Origin: an uncultured Schlesneria sp.
Lineage (GTDB): Bacteria; Planctomycetota; Planctomycetia; Planctomycetales; Planctomycetaceae
Direction of reading: 5' to 3'
DNA length: 55,866 nt
Assembly: GCA_903834925.1 (NCBI GenBank)
Contig: CAILLA010000105.1
Span: 1 to 55,866, forward strand
Positions 30,195-38,501 of this stretch are shown here, in pieces. The notes under the pieces are model-generated. The model had not been told where the DNA came from and did no database searches. It saw only the letters and a list, made by a program, of their open reading frames with translations. Within the stretch, counting starts at the first letter, position 1; every line of letters begins with the position of its first letter. Position numbers and translations under genes: made by a program.

Positions 30195-31465
30195 TATGGA
30201 AAACCCCGCTGGGCGAGCTTGCTGTGATACTCCGCAAGCTTTGCGTCACCGACCAACTGATAGAGTTCAGCGAGCGCCTTGTGAGCAGGGAGATATCCTG
30301 GCGAGATCTTGACGACTTGCTGATACCATCGAATCCCATCCTGACGAGAAACATACTTTGCCGTGATTTCCCCAACCCTCATTCGCAATTGCAAATTATT
30401 TGGAGAAGCACGCAGTTCTTTTTCGAGAACAAGCAACTGATCAAGTTCCGGCCTCGATTCGGCCACAAACTGCAATAATGGTTCGGCATCGGACTTGCGC
30501 CCACAAGCTTTCCAGGCACGAGCCAGGACGTTAGCCAGGTTCGCGTTTTCCGGTGATGCCCAGTAAGCCTTTTCTAAAACGCTGGCCGCATCCGTCGGAG
30601 AGCCGGAAGATAACAACAATTCTCCGTATGCTTTTTGGATTGTGACGTCATCGGGATTTTGCTCAGACGCGCGTCGCAGCAACTGCATGGCTGAGTCGAC
30701 GTCACCGATGGAAGTTAAACATTGGGAGAGTCCCTGGATTGCGGTCAGATCTTCGGAATGTTTCTTAAGATATTCTCGAAACAACGGGATCGCCTCATCC
30801 GTTTTCAGCCGAGCTTGCAACGCCATGGCCAAAGCCAGACGAGCGTCGTCACGATCAGGAGCTAACACGACGGATTGACGATACGCCTTTTCCGCCTCTT
30901 CCCAGTTGGGACCTGCCTGATGGAATCGCCCAAGCAGAAAATGCGGTTCTGCGTCGTGTGGGAAGTCTTGAATCCAACTCTCAAGCGTTTTTCTTGCCAG
31001 ATCCAAATGGTGGTGAAGCATCGCCCATGCGTAATACGACCGCGCGATCTCAGGTTCGTCATCGCGTGCGTCCTGCAGCAGTTCGGTCCAGTGAGATTGC
31101 ATTCCCTCAAACTGCTGGGATTGCGCCATGGCGATCCAGTTTTCACGCTGAACCTCAGATCGAGATGCCCGAAGCTTAATTGCCTGTTGAAGTTTGTTTT
31201 CGACTTCGGCAAAGTCGCCACGTCGCCGGGCAATGCGAACTCGCATCAAGCAGGTTCGAGCATCCATATCACGACGAAACCATTGGCTTCGATCAAGCCA
31301 GACGGCCGCAGCATCATGGTTCCGCTGTGCAAGTTTCAGATTCGCGACCGAAAGACACAGATCAGGCCAAAAATAGATCAGACACGAACATGTGGCGAGA
31401 GACGCCAAACAGACGGCAGTGCGTCGGTGCGACCGGAAAATCCAGCGAAACCAGGAAACTCGCAC
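30194..31465 (-). CDS. Membrane-anchored TPR protein
   Basis: A 423-residue protein. After a basic N-terminus (WFRWIFRSHRR) comes one hydrophobic anchor (TAVCLASLATCSCLIYFW), then TPR-type helical pairs to the end, for example AEPHFLLGRFHQAGPNWEEA, DARLALAMALQARLKTDEAI, LTAIQGLSQCLTSIGDVDSA, VTIQKAYGELLLSSGSPTDA and YLPAHKALAELYQLVGDAKL. The start is GTG 31465 with an excellent AAGGGGGG upstream. Coupled by TAATG to the CRTAC1 gene, it probably acts as a periplasm-facing scaffold for that lipoprotein; TPR plus CRTAC1 pairs are common in planctomycetes. Confidence 0.92.
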   Translation of the reverse strand: MRVSWFRWIFRSHRRTAVCLASLATCSCLIYFWPDLCLSVANLKLAQRNHDAAAVWLDRSQWFRRDMDARTCLMRVRIARRRGDFAEVENKLQQAIKLRASRSEVQRENWIAMAQSQQFEGMQSHWTELLQDARDDEPEIARSYYAWAMLHHHLDLARKTLESWIQDFPHDAEPHFLLGRFHQAGPNWEEAEKAYRQSVVLAPDRDDARLALAMALQARLKTDEAIPLFREYLKKHSEDLTAIQGLSQCLTSIGDVDSAMQLLRRASEQNPDDVTIQKAYGELLLSSGSPTDAASVLEKAYWASPENANLANVLARAWKACGRKSDAEPLLQFVAESRPELDQLLVLEKELRASPNNLQLRMRVGEITAKYVSRQDGIRWYQQVVKISPGYLPAHKALAELYQLVGDAKLAEYHSKLAQRGFP

Positions 31466-31534
31466 CGTTCACCCCCCTTAATTCATCAATGATTGAATGT
31501 ACTCAATCACGCGGAAGCAATCCATTCCCGATGG

Positions 31535-32296
31535 TTAGCGAACTGCACCGCCGTTGACGTTGATTACCTGGCCTGTGATGAACGAGGCATCATCACTGCA
31601 TAAAAAACGGGCAGACCGAGCAATATCTTCGGGCAACCCCCAGCGTTTCAGCGGAGTTTCCCGAAGAACACGCTGCTGCCAGGAATCACTGGCAAATTCA
31701 CCCCAAGCCGTTTTGATCCAGCCAGGTGCAATACAATTGACACGAACACGGGGTGCGAGGCTAAGTGCTAACGACCGACTGAACCCCATCATGGCGTTTT
31801 TGGAAGCGGCAAATAGCTCGCCACTATTTCCTTCCATGCCGCGATCAGCCTGATCCCAGCCGATCGTCAACAATGTGCCGCCTCCATTCTCGAACATGCG
31901 CTCCCCTGCGGCTTTGGCGACGATCATGCTGGCCTGTACATCAACCTGCAAAAGCCTCAACAGCTTCTGCTCATAGCTCCAATCGGCAGCAGGACCGGTC
32001 AAAACGTCGGCGCCAGCGTTATTAATCCAGATATCGAAACCGCCAAATTCAGCCCATGCAGCTTCGACGAACGGTTTCAGAGTCGTCAAATCGGAATAAT
32101 CGGCTTGGATAACACAAGTTCGTTGGCCCAGGGACCGGATTTCAGTCGCGACGCTTTCGGCAGAAGCCCGAGAGGCTGAACAGTGAACCACAATACTCGC
32201 CCCTGCCCGGGCGAATTCGAGTGCTATGGCCCGTCCGATTCCACTCGACGCTCCTGTAACAATAGCTGTACGACCTGTTAGGCATGCAAAGTCAGA
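31535..32296 (-). CDS. SDR-fold protein lacking the catalytic Ser and Tyr
   Basis: A 253-residue short-chain dehydrogenase-like protein. The NAD(P)-binding TGASSGIG motif (around residue 14) and NNAG (around 92) are intact, as are the C-terminal APGWIKTAWGE and FITGQVINVNGG. However, the YxxxK motif reads FAASK (Phe codon at 31811-31813) and no Ser stands about 13 residues before it; the region is GWDQADRGMEGNSGELFAASK-like. Classical oxidoreductase chemistry is therefore doubtful. From memory, related planctomycete proteins share this GWDQ...F pattern, which would mean a conserved subfamily. Start GTG 32296 is chosen over TTG 32329 because GGGAGAGAG lies upstream. The TPR gene follows 69 bases later. 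Confidence 0.85.
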   Translation of the reverse strand, partial: SDFACLTGRTAIVTGASSGIGRAIALEFARAGASIVVHCSASRASAESVATEIRSLGQRTCVIQADYSDLTTLKPFVEAAWAEFGGFDIWINNAGADVLTGPAADWSYEQKLLRLLQVDVQASMIVAKAAGERMFENGGGTLLTIGWDQADRGMEGNSGELFAASKNAMMGFSRSLALSLAPRVRVNCIAPGWIKTAWGEFASDSWQQRVLRETPLKRWGLPEDIARSARFLCSDDASFITGQVINVNGGAVR

Positions 32297-32945
32297 CACG
32301 AAATACTCTCTCCCAAATTGGTGTAGCAAAAAACTCGGCGGTCAAAAAGTGCTTTCTTCAGCTGTTGTGGACGATCGCCATGACATTTCTTGCGAATTGT
32401 GGATCGCAATTTGCTCTGTTGTGTTTTGAATTTCCAGCCCGAGTTCATTTTGTCTTAAATTTGTGTTAACTATTTGAAAATGAGACTAATTCACTGAAAA
32501 AATAGAGGTTTCCCGCATTCAATAACTTTAATGCTGCCTGTTGACTCTTGAAAGATTGACAGGCATACTAGAATACGAGAGGTTGGTCTTTTTCCATACG
32601 ATTTTTTCCCGGAAGCTGAAACCTCACGTGCCGGTCTTATTTCCATATCATGTCAAATATCTGTCTGCATCAGCCAGGATTCTGCCTATCGACGATTTTC
32701 GGGATTTGCCACTGTTTCTTGTGCTGGGTGATCAACCCCGCCTGAATCTGCGGTTTTTTTAGGCAATCTGAAACTTTAAGGCTTCGTTCGGAGCCAGGAT
32801 TCAGAAGCCATCGAGTTTGGCTACGTTCTTTTTTTACAAAATGACCCTTAATTTAAATTGACCAGACCGACGTCAACAAGTTCGCGGTGCGCTTTCATAA
32901 GCTCATTCGATTCGCGAACTCGCGACGTACTCTAAGGATAACCCC
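32297..32945. other. AT-rich gene-free stretch upstream of the ArsR-type regulator
   Basis: About 650 bases between divergent genes, noticeably AT-rich with T-runs. A TTGACT near 32541 followed 17 bases later by CATACT could be a sigma-70-type promoter. A 73-codon frame (32541-32762) has no ribosome-binding site and is not believed. A small RNA could lie here, but nothing in the sequence proves it. Confidence 0.45.
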
Positions 32946-33413
32946 GTGTCGAATACAGGCACAAATCACGATCCTTCCGCAACGTTTGAGGAAGGATCAA
33001 AACTAGAGAGTGAGAAGGAAATGATCGCAACAATTGAATCTCTTGGCTCAGCGCCATCAGTGGGTACGTTCCCTGAATTGTCGGAACAGCTGGAACGAGA
33101 CCTGGTCCAGGTTTTTAAGCTTCTCGCCGACGAAACGCGGCTGAAAATCCTGCTGTACCTCTTGCGCGAACAAGAATTACACGTATCGGCCCTATGCGAC
33201 CGACTGAATCAAAGCCAGCCTGCGGTCAGTCATCACCTGGCACTGCTGCGTGTCGCAGGGTTGATTGAGCCTCGTCGTGACGGAAAACACAATTTCTACT
33301 CAGTCCGGGAAAAGCATTTTCACACTCTGATCGGCGAACTCTTTAAAACGATTAGTGACCCCGGACGTGACGAAGTTCGATTCCAGAATTTCGTGCTGAC
33401 ACAAGAAGTCTGA
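32946..33413 (+). CDS. ArsR/SmtB-family winged-helix regulator
   Basis: A 155-residue transcription factor. After a variable acidic N-terminal extension of about 50 residues comes the winged-helix domain: LVQVFKLLADETRLKILLYL (helix 1-2), ELHVSALCDRLNQSQPAVSHHLALLRVAGLI (recognition helix; SQPAVSHHLALLRVAGL is the family hallmark) and PRRDGKHNFYSV (wing). No CxC metal-sensing motif is visible in helix 3, where the sequence reads VSALCDRL, so a metal sensor is not indicated. The start is GTG 32946 with AAGGAT upstream. It is followed by a perfect terminator. Its target is unknown; it lies just upstream of an exported unknown and divergent from an SDR-like gene. Confidence 0.92.
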   Translation: MSNTGTNHDPSATFEEGSKLESEKEMIATIESLGSAPSVGTFPELSEQLERDLVQVFKLLADETRLKILLYLLREQELHVSALCDRLNQSQPAVSHHLALLRVAGLIEPRRDGKHNFYSVREKHFHTLIGELFKTISDPGRDEVRFQNFVLTQEV

Positions 33414-33470
33414 TTCGAAAAAAACTCTCGAATCTCAATAAAACTCAATATTTGACCGTATTAACAACCC

Positions 33471-33510
33471 CAGGCAGAGCATCTTTCCGATTGCTCTGCC
33501 TGTTTTTTTT
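33471..33510 (+). terminator. Intrinsic terminator after the ArsR-type gene
   Basis: CAGGCAGAGCA (33471-33481) pairs perfectly with TGCTCTGCCTG (33492-33502) and is followed by eight T residues (33503-33510). Confidence 0.96.
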
Positions 33511-33694
33511 GAGTGGCCAAAATAAATAAGGGTTGCACTTGCCCGATCAAACGGATTCGTTTTCGACTAGGCAACCATACTCGATTGTGAGACGATGCCC
33601 AAGTCGACCAGACGTGGGTGAAATGCTCAAAAACAGTCTGTTTGTCTGGCGGAAACGAAGTCTTCTCGGAAGTCTGCTATTCGGTGGAATCGCG

Positions 33695-35266
33695 ATGATA
33701 CGCCGCATTCGAAATCAAATGTCGCTCGTGCTTTGTGCCATTTTTGCAACCACAATCAGTGTTTACGCTGATGAGACTGGCCTCAAACCAGCGGCCGAAA
33801 AGCCATATCTCACAATCTTCGCAGCCAGCATCGACAGGCTGAGCAGTGCTTATGAATCGATTTTTGATTCCGTTGGTCGCCCAGAATTAGCCAACTCACT
33901 TAATGATCGACTAAAGGGATACCGAGATTTAGCAGGGATCGAAAGGACAAAACCGCTTGGGAGGATGACCACATGGGACGAAGTGGCCCCAGCGGAAATC
34001 GTTTTCGTTCCAACCGACGAGATTGGCGAACTCTTAAAGACAGCGTCATTCGGTGTTCTCGGTTTTCATGCTGTAGACTCAAATCATTACGAAATTGAAC
34101 GACCTGGATCTCCCTATCACGTGATCCTCAAAAAGGATTATGCGTTTTTTGCTGACCGGGTTTCTACGATTCGTGGATTGCGAGTCTCACCCAACCTGCT
34201 GACGCAGGGCCTTCGCGATCGATACGATCTTGTAGCCAAGTATGACCTGTTACAGATCCCTCAGCCGACGAAGTCGAAGTTCATTACAAGAATTCGACAC
34301 CAGATCGAGCCATGGCTGCAGCCACAGGATGATGAGGCGGAAGAGTCTGCGAGTTTTCGCAAAGTTTTCGGTCAATTCGCTCTCGATCTCTTGGAACGCG
34401 TCGTCCTCGACACCAAAACCCTGACATTCGGTGGAAGGATTGATCCGATAACACATCATTTAAGCCTCGAAGTTGTTATTGAAAGTATTTCGAAAAGTCA
34501 GATGGCGAACGGTTTAAACCGTTTGACGACGCATCGAAGCGAGTTTTCATCATTGATCCAGCCAGACGTCCCTGCGGGACTCGCTCTGAACCTTCCGATC
34601 GGCGGGCTGATTGAAAAGATTGTGGGGTCGAAGGAAGCCGCCCCCAAGAAAGAATCGAGTCTGGAAGCGGGCCTGCAATTCGCAGGGACACGTGCCGGCG
34701 ACCTTTCGCTGATCGTAGCACTCCGTGGATCGGGCGCAGCAGACCTCAATGACGCAATACCTCGCTTGATCCTGAAGCTCGAGAAATCTGGTCAATTCCT
34801 CGCAGTTCAGGAAAACTTTGACTCCCATCACGGTGTTGCGTTTCACAGTTTGACCCCGAGGGAATTGCCAGCAGTCCTGACGCAGTGGACAGGATCAAAT
34901 GTCGAGATCATTATCGGACAGGGACAACAGACCATTTGGATCGGGATCGGCCAACCGGCTCCGCTTCTTGACCGGCTTGTCGAAGCGATCAATCGAGTTG
35001 ACGAAACCCCCACGTCAACGACCAAAGAACCACTGGTTCGCGCTCGAATACAGGCAAGGACGTTCCCCGAACTGGTCTCGTCTGACCTGCTAGTATCTGA
35101 TGCAGACGCCGCACGGGAAGCCCTGTCTCACGGAGACGACGGTTTCAACATCACCGTCGAACCAGTTCCTGACGGGCTGAAACTACATCTTGATCTGGAA
35201 GAGGGTTTTATTCGGCTAATTGGTCGCGACTGGGTCAATCAAATCGAATCGTCAAAAGCCCAATAA
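33695..35266 (+). CDS. Exported protein of unknown function
   Basis: A 523-residue protein beginning MIRRIRNQMSLVLCAIFATTISVYADETG, a signal peptide with cleavage after VYA. The frame opens earlier (33533), but ATG 33695 starts at the leader and is preferred; ATG 33623 is a second option. The mature part alternates strands and helices, with segments such as YLTIFAASIDRLSSAYESIF, LTFGGRIDPITHHLSLEVVI and DGLKLHLDLEEGFIRLIGRD. No catalytic motif is recognisable. The repeated pattern of about 150 residues with beta sheets recalls exported planctomycete proteins of unknown role. A hairpin with an A-tract (35282-35316) follows and mainly serves the opposite strand. Confidence 0.78.
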   Translation: MIRRIRNQMSLVLCAIFATTISVYADETGLKPAAEKPYLTIFAASIDRLSSAYESIFDSVGRPELANSLNDRLKGYRDLAGIERTKPLGRMTTWDEVAPAEIVFVPTDEIGELLKTASFGVLGFHAVDSNHYEIERPGSPYHVILKKDYAFFADRVSTIRGLRVSPNLLTQGLRDRYDLVAKYDLLQIPQPTKSKFITRIRHQIEPWLQPQDDEAEESASFRKVFGQFALDLLERVVLDTKTLTFGGRIDPITHHLSLEVVIESISKSQMANGLNRLTTHRSEFSSLIQPDVPAGLALNLPIGGLIEKIVGSKEAAPKKESSLEAGLQFAGTRAGDLSLIVALRGSGAADLNDAIPRLILKLEKSGQFLAVQENFDSHHGVAFHSLTPRELPAVLTQWTGSNVEIIIGQGQQTIWIGIGQPAPLLDRLVEAINRVDETPTSTTKEPLVRARIQARTFPELVSSDLLVSDADAAREALSHGDDGFNITVEPVPDGLKLHLDLEEGFIRLIGRDWVNQIESSKAQ

Positions 35267-35281
35267 CAAAAACCTCGCTAT

Positions 35282-35316
35282 AAAAAAAACACGGACTCAT
35301 TTGAAATGAGTCCGTG
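35282..35316 (-). terminator. Intrinsic terminator between convergent genes
   Basis: CACGGACTCATTT (35290-35302) pairs perfectly with AAATGAGTCCGTG (35304-35316). An A-run at 35282-35289 gives the T-run on the minus strand, so it terminates the GYF-domain gene. It could also slow transcripts from the plus strand. Confidence 0.92.
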
Positions 35317-35389
35317 GGCATTCACAGCTCTCTGGCAACGTCCCTCTCAAGCTGGTCGAAGCCATTCCTCGTTAAAAAAGTACGAGGCC

Positions 35390-36970
35390 CTACTTCAGCT
35401 TTAACATTTTCGCGAGATCGGCAATTTTCTTTCCGAGGCCCTTTTCGGCATCTGATGGCTTTGGCGAAAGCTCTTCTTTGGAAACTTCTCCCAAGGCTTT
35501 TGCCAGACCTTTAAGTTTCGCCGTTGCCGGCGTTTTCATTGTTTTTAAGTCTTTTTCGATCGGCTTAAGCGAATCTGCGATTTTACTGGCGACGCTTTGC
35601 AACTCTTCTTTCTTCAACGGGACTTCACTTGATCGAGCGTTTTGTAGCTGGAGAACCACTGCATTCAATCTCTTGAACATTTTAACATCGGCCGAATCTC
35701 CCAACGGAAGATAAGGGATCGCAAAATAAAGGAGTGCAATGAGCGCAATCGCTCCAACTCCGCCTAAGAGAGGAACTTTGATTTTTTCAAAGTCGAACGA
35801 ACCTGAACTCGACTTTGCAGCGGGTTTCCCCATTGGCATAGCGGGACGATTAAAGCCAGCGCCAGCTGTATTCGTTTGCCAATTTGTCGTCGGTTTTTGG
35901 GTTGCACCGGCATTCCAATCCGTCCGAGGTGCTGGTGTTGGATCAGGGGTTGGCGACGGTGGAGGTTGATATGCGGGTGTCGATGCTGGCGCGACGGAAC
36001 TTGTGGCCGCCATCACCTGAGTTCTTGATGTAGTATTGAACTCACGTTTCGTTTCTGTATCCGCTGCTTTAGGAAGTTCCGGGAATAGGCCCGGCAATTT
36101 GTCTGCCAGAATGTAGGGATCTAAACCAAAGCGAACGTAGTCGGTACGGAGTAAGCGACCAGCAACGGCCCAGTCAACAAGCTTTGAAAGCTCAACTGGT
36201 CCGTATTCTTTGTCCTGGATCTTGCACCACCAGCGAACCTGTTTCGCCGGATCTACTTCCGGTTCAGCGGGAACCGGTTCTTCAACATTCGCGGGTTCAG
36301 GCGGTGCAACACGTTCGGGCCTGGCCTTGGGCGCAGGGGGCGTCTGCTTCAAGACGACGTTTTCACCGAGCTCGAAATCATCCACAGGCGTTTCAACGAC
36401 AGCAGGCTTAGCAATTTCGACGGAAAACGCATTTTTCTTGGCTTGAAATGGAAGATGGGCCATCAACTGACCGATCGAACCCGCTCGCCGCCAAGCCCCA
36501 TTTTCGCCGAAGCGAACATCGTCGTCTGCCGAAATCGTCTGATTCTTCGCCAATTCAACCATGTCTTCAAAGGAAATTGGCCCGAACAACTCACCAAACA
36601 ACTGATAATACCAACCGGCCGCCTCGACCGTTTTCGACGAGCTCGTCCCGGAAGTTGTCCCCGAAAAAGATTTTGATTCCGTCGGGATCGTGATGCTGTG
36701 ACCCGAAGAAGAGCCGGTTCCCGACGGTAAATGGGCACCCGATGGCATATGAGCCATCAGTTGGCCCATTGATCCGGCCCTGCGCCATGCACCACTTTCG
36801 CCAAGACGAACTTCGTCATCACTGGCCAATACCTGACTCTTCGCCAGTTCGACGAGTTCATCAAATGTCACCGGACCAAACTCATCACCGAACAATTTGT
36901 AGTACCAGCTGTCCATTCTCAGCACTTTCCCTAGACCTAATTCAGATCTCGTTTTCGCTCTGGTTGTCAT
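35390..36970 (-). CDS. Membrane protein with three GYF_2 domains
   Basis: A 526-residue protein. Three GYF_2-type modules are visible: SWYYKLFGDEFGPVTFDELV near residue 20, GWYYQLFGELFGPISFEDMV near 118 and RWWCKIQDKEYGPVELSKLV near 239, each followed by a DxVRxG segment. The first two are close copies. A Pro/Thr/Ala-rich linker follows (about 320-390), then one membrane segment (VPLLGGVGAIALIALLYFAI, about 402-421) and a Lys-rich, coiled C-terminal part of about 100 residues. GYF modules bind proline-rich peptides. ATG 36970 overlaps the upstream stop as ATGA and has GGAGA before it; ATG 36916 is an alternative start at the first module. Translation is coupled to the EEP gene. Confidence 0.9.
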   Translation of the reverse strand: MTTRAKTRSELGLGKVLRMDSWYYKLFGDEFGPVTFDELVELAKSQVLASDDEVRLGESGAWRRAGSMGQLMAHMPSGAHLPSGTGSSSGHSITIPTESKSFSGTTSGTSSSKTVEAAGWYYQLFGELFGPISFEDMVELAKNQTISADDDVRFGENGAWRRAGSIGQLMAHLPFQAKKNAFSVEIAKPAVVETPVDDFELGENVVLKQTPPAPKARPERVAPPEPANVEEPVPAEPEVDPAKQVRWWCKIQDKEYGPVELSKLVDWAVAGRLLRTDYVRFGLDPYILADKLPGLFPELPKAADTETKREFNTTSRTQVMAATSSVAPASTPAYQPPPSPTPDPTPAPRTDWNAGATQKPTTNWQTNTAGAGFNRPAMPMGKPAAKSSSGSFDFEKIKVPLLGGVGAIALIALLYFAIPYLPLGDSADVKMFKRLNAVVLQLQNARSSEVPLKKEELQSVASKIADSLKPIEKDLKTMKTPATAKLKGLAKALGEVSKEELSPKPSDAEKGLGKKIADLAKMLKLK

Positions 36971-38166
36971 GGAATCTCCACATCTAACCAGACAAGTCTA
37001 TGATCGCTTGAGGATTGTGGCGTGTCCACTAAGAAATACAAAGTACTTTTTGACGATGGCCAGAATACACCACAGCCAACGGTATGCAAGGATTTCGAAG
37101 GAAGAACATAATCAAGACGGCCGAAGTCCGACGTTTTAAAGGGAAGATAACCGTTCAAACCAAGTTTATCCGGCTGTTCTTCAGCTCCGACGCTTTTCGG
37201 CTGCGGATCGAAAACCAGACGATGACGGAACAATAAATCGATCGCTCGCTGACCATAAATCGCATCTCCACGGACAGGTTCTGCATTCAGATCGCCAAGA
37301 ATCACGAAATGACTGTCTGGTTTTAACCCGCCTGTTTTCCCTGCATCATCGCAAATCCACTGAGCAGATTCGCCCCCTGTGAGATAATCCGACCAGAATC
37401 GGATCTCATCAAAATTCCGACGCCCATTACTGTCTTCCGGCCCGTCAAAAACTGGCGGCGTCGGGTGCGAGCAAAGTACATGCACCACTTTCCCGTTGAT
37501 CAACAGTGGCACATCCCAATGACTCTTACTGGAAAGACGAAACAAATTGCATTCATCCACATCATAAAATGCAGGCTTTCCCCGTGATCCATCCGGCATT
37601 AAATTGTCTGGCATGTTTTTCCAAAGCAATTTCCGAAAGGTCCGAATCCCCTCTTCTTCAATAGGGAATCGACTGAGAAGTGCCATCCCGTATTCACCAG
37701 GATATCGGCCAAACCCAAAACTGTCCGCCGGTCCATCGGTTTTGCCATCGTTATCCAAGTCATGTCCGGTGGGGACACCCGTATTCGAAGGCGCGATGTA
37801 CAAATAGGGAAATTCCAGAGGCCAAAGCGTTCTTTGGGAAACTGCCAAATATTTGTCTCGAAACAGTTGAGCAGCATTTCCAGCGGGATTGACGATGCCA
37901 ACGTCTTCACTCGTCGATGGAGCATCGATTTCGTTGATCAGAACAATATCCGGTCGAACCCGTTGAAGGATCTCGGCACAGTTCCGGACCTGAGGATGAG
38001 CGCCGTTTCCGTCCGAGTCGACGAGTTTAAGCTTCTGAAGTGAAAGTTCCTGAATGTTAAACGTTGCGAACCGAATTGACGATTCCTGGCGGGGTTCCAC
38101 CTCATTCGCCGCGCAGCGCGAACCGATGACCAGCAAGAGCATCAATCGGATCGTTATTTGAAGCAT
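36967..38166 (-). CDS. Exported endonuclease/exonuclease/phosphatase-family protein
   Basis: A 399-residue EEP-fold protein. A signal peptide (MLQITIRLMLLLVIGSRCAA) is followed by the catalytic signature: FATFNIQEL (Asn ligand) near residue 30, DIVLINEIDAP (Glu ligand) near 67, VHVLCSHPTPP, VILGDLNAEPVRGD (Asp/Asn) near 290 and SSDHRLVWLDVEIP (catalytic Asp-His) at the C-terminus. It should hydrolyse phosphodiesters or phosphate esters in the envelope with Mg. ATG 38166 is chosen because the longer frame (to 38274) has a basic, non-signal N-terminus. Its stop overlaps the GYF gene start. It could form a surface complex with that membrane protein. Confidence 0.9.
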   Translation of the reverse strand: MLQITIRLMLLLVIGSRCAANEVEPRQESSIRFATFNIQELSLQKLKLVDSDGNGAHPQVRNCAEILQRVRPDIVLINEIDAPSTSEDVGIVNPAGNAAQLFRDKYLAVSQRTLWPLEFPYLYIAPSNTGVPTGHDLDNDGKTDGPADSFGFGRYPGEYGMALLSRFPIEEEGIRTFRKLLWKNMPDNLMPDGSRGKPAFYDVDECNLFRLSSKSHWDVPLLINGKVVHVLCSHPTPPVFDGPEDSNGRRNFDEIRFWSDYLTGGESAQWICDDAGKTGGLKPDSHFVILGDLNAEPVRGDAIYGQRAIDLLFRHRLVFDPQPKSVGAEEQPDKLGLNGYLPFKTSDFGRLDYVLPSKSLHTVGCGVFWPSSKSTLYFLVDTPQSSSDHRLVWLDVEIP

Positions 38167-38501
38167 ATTTGAATCGCGAGCGTCAATGTTTAAAGGATCG
38201 ATTGCTTTATAGAAAAAAGCCACCCGAAGCCTAAACCACAACCTTGTCTGCAGAGAACACGAAATTATCATCAAGCAATCATCATACCCGCGATTATGAA
38301 TATCGAATGAATTGCTTGTGAAAAACCGAATTTACACATAACACCATTACTGCAAAGAGGTTACAACTCGAAAACCCTCTCCATGCCATCACATAAGGTT
38401 AAACTTCGACTTACCGAATCATTGATCTTTCTGGGACATCACTTCAAGTTAACGTGCATCAAGTGAAAATCATGAACACGCGGTGAAATAAAACGCCGAA
38501 A
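38167..38501. other. Gene-free stretch between cysS and the EEP gene
   Basis: About 335 bases, AT-rich. It holds the end of cysS transcription and probably the promoter of the EEP-GYF operon. No strong hairpin terminator and no RNA gene were recognised. Confidence 0.4.

Noticed and set aside
32541-32762. A 73-codon plus-strand frame in the AT-rich gap before the ArsR-type gene
   Set aside because: No Shine-Dalgarno and no recognisable composition; it is more likely leader DNA.
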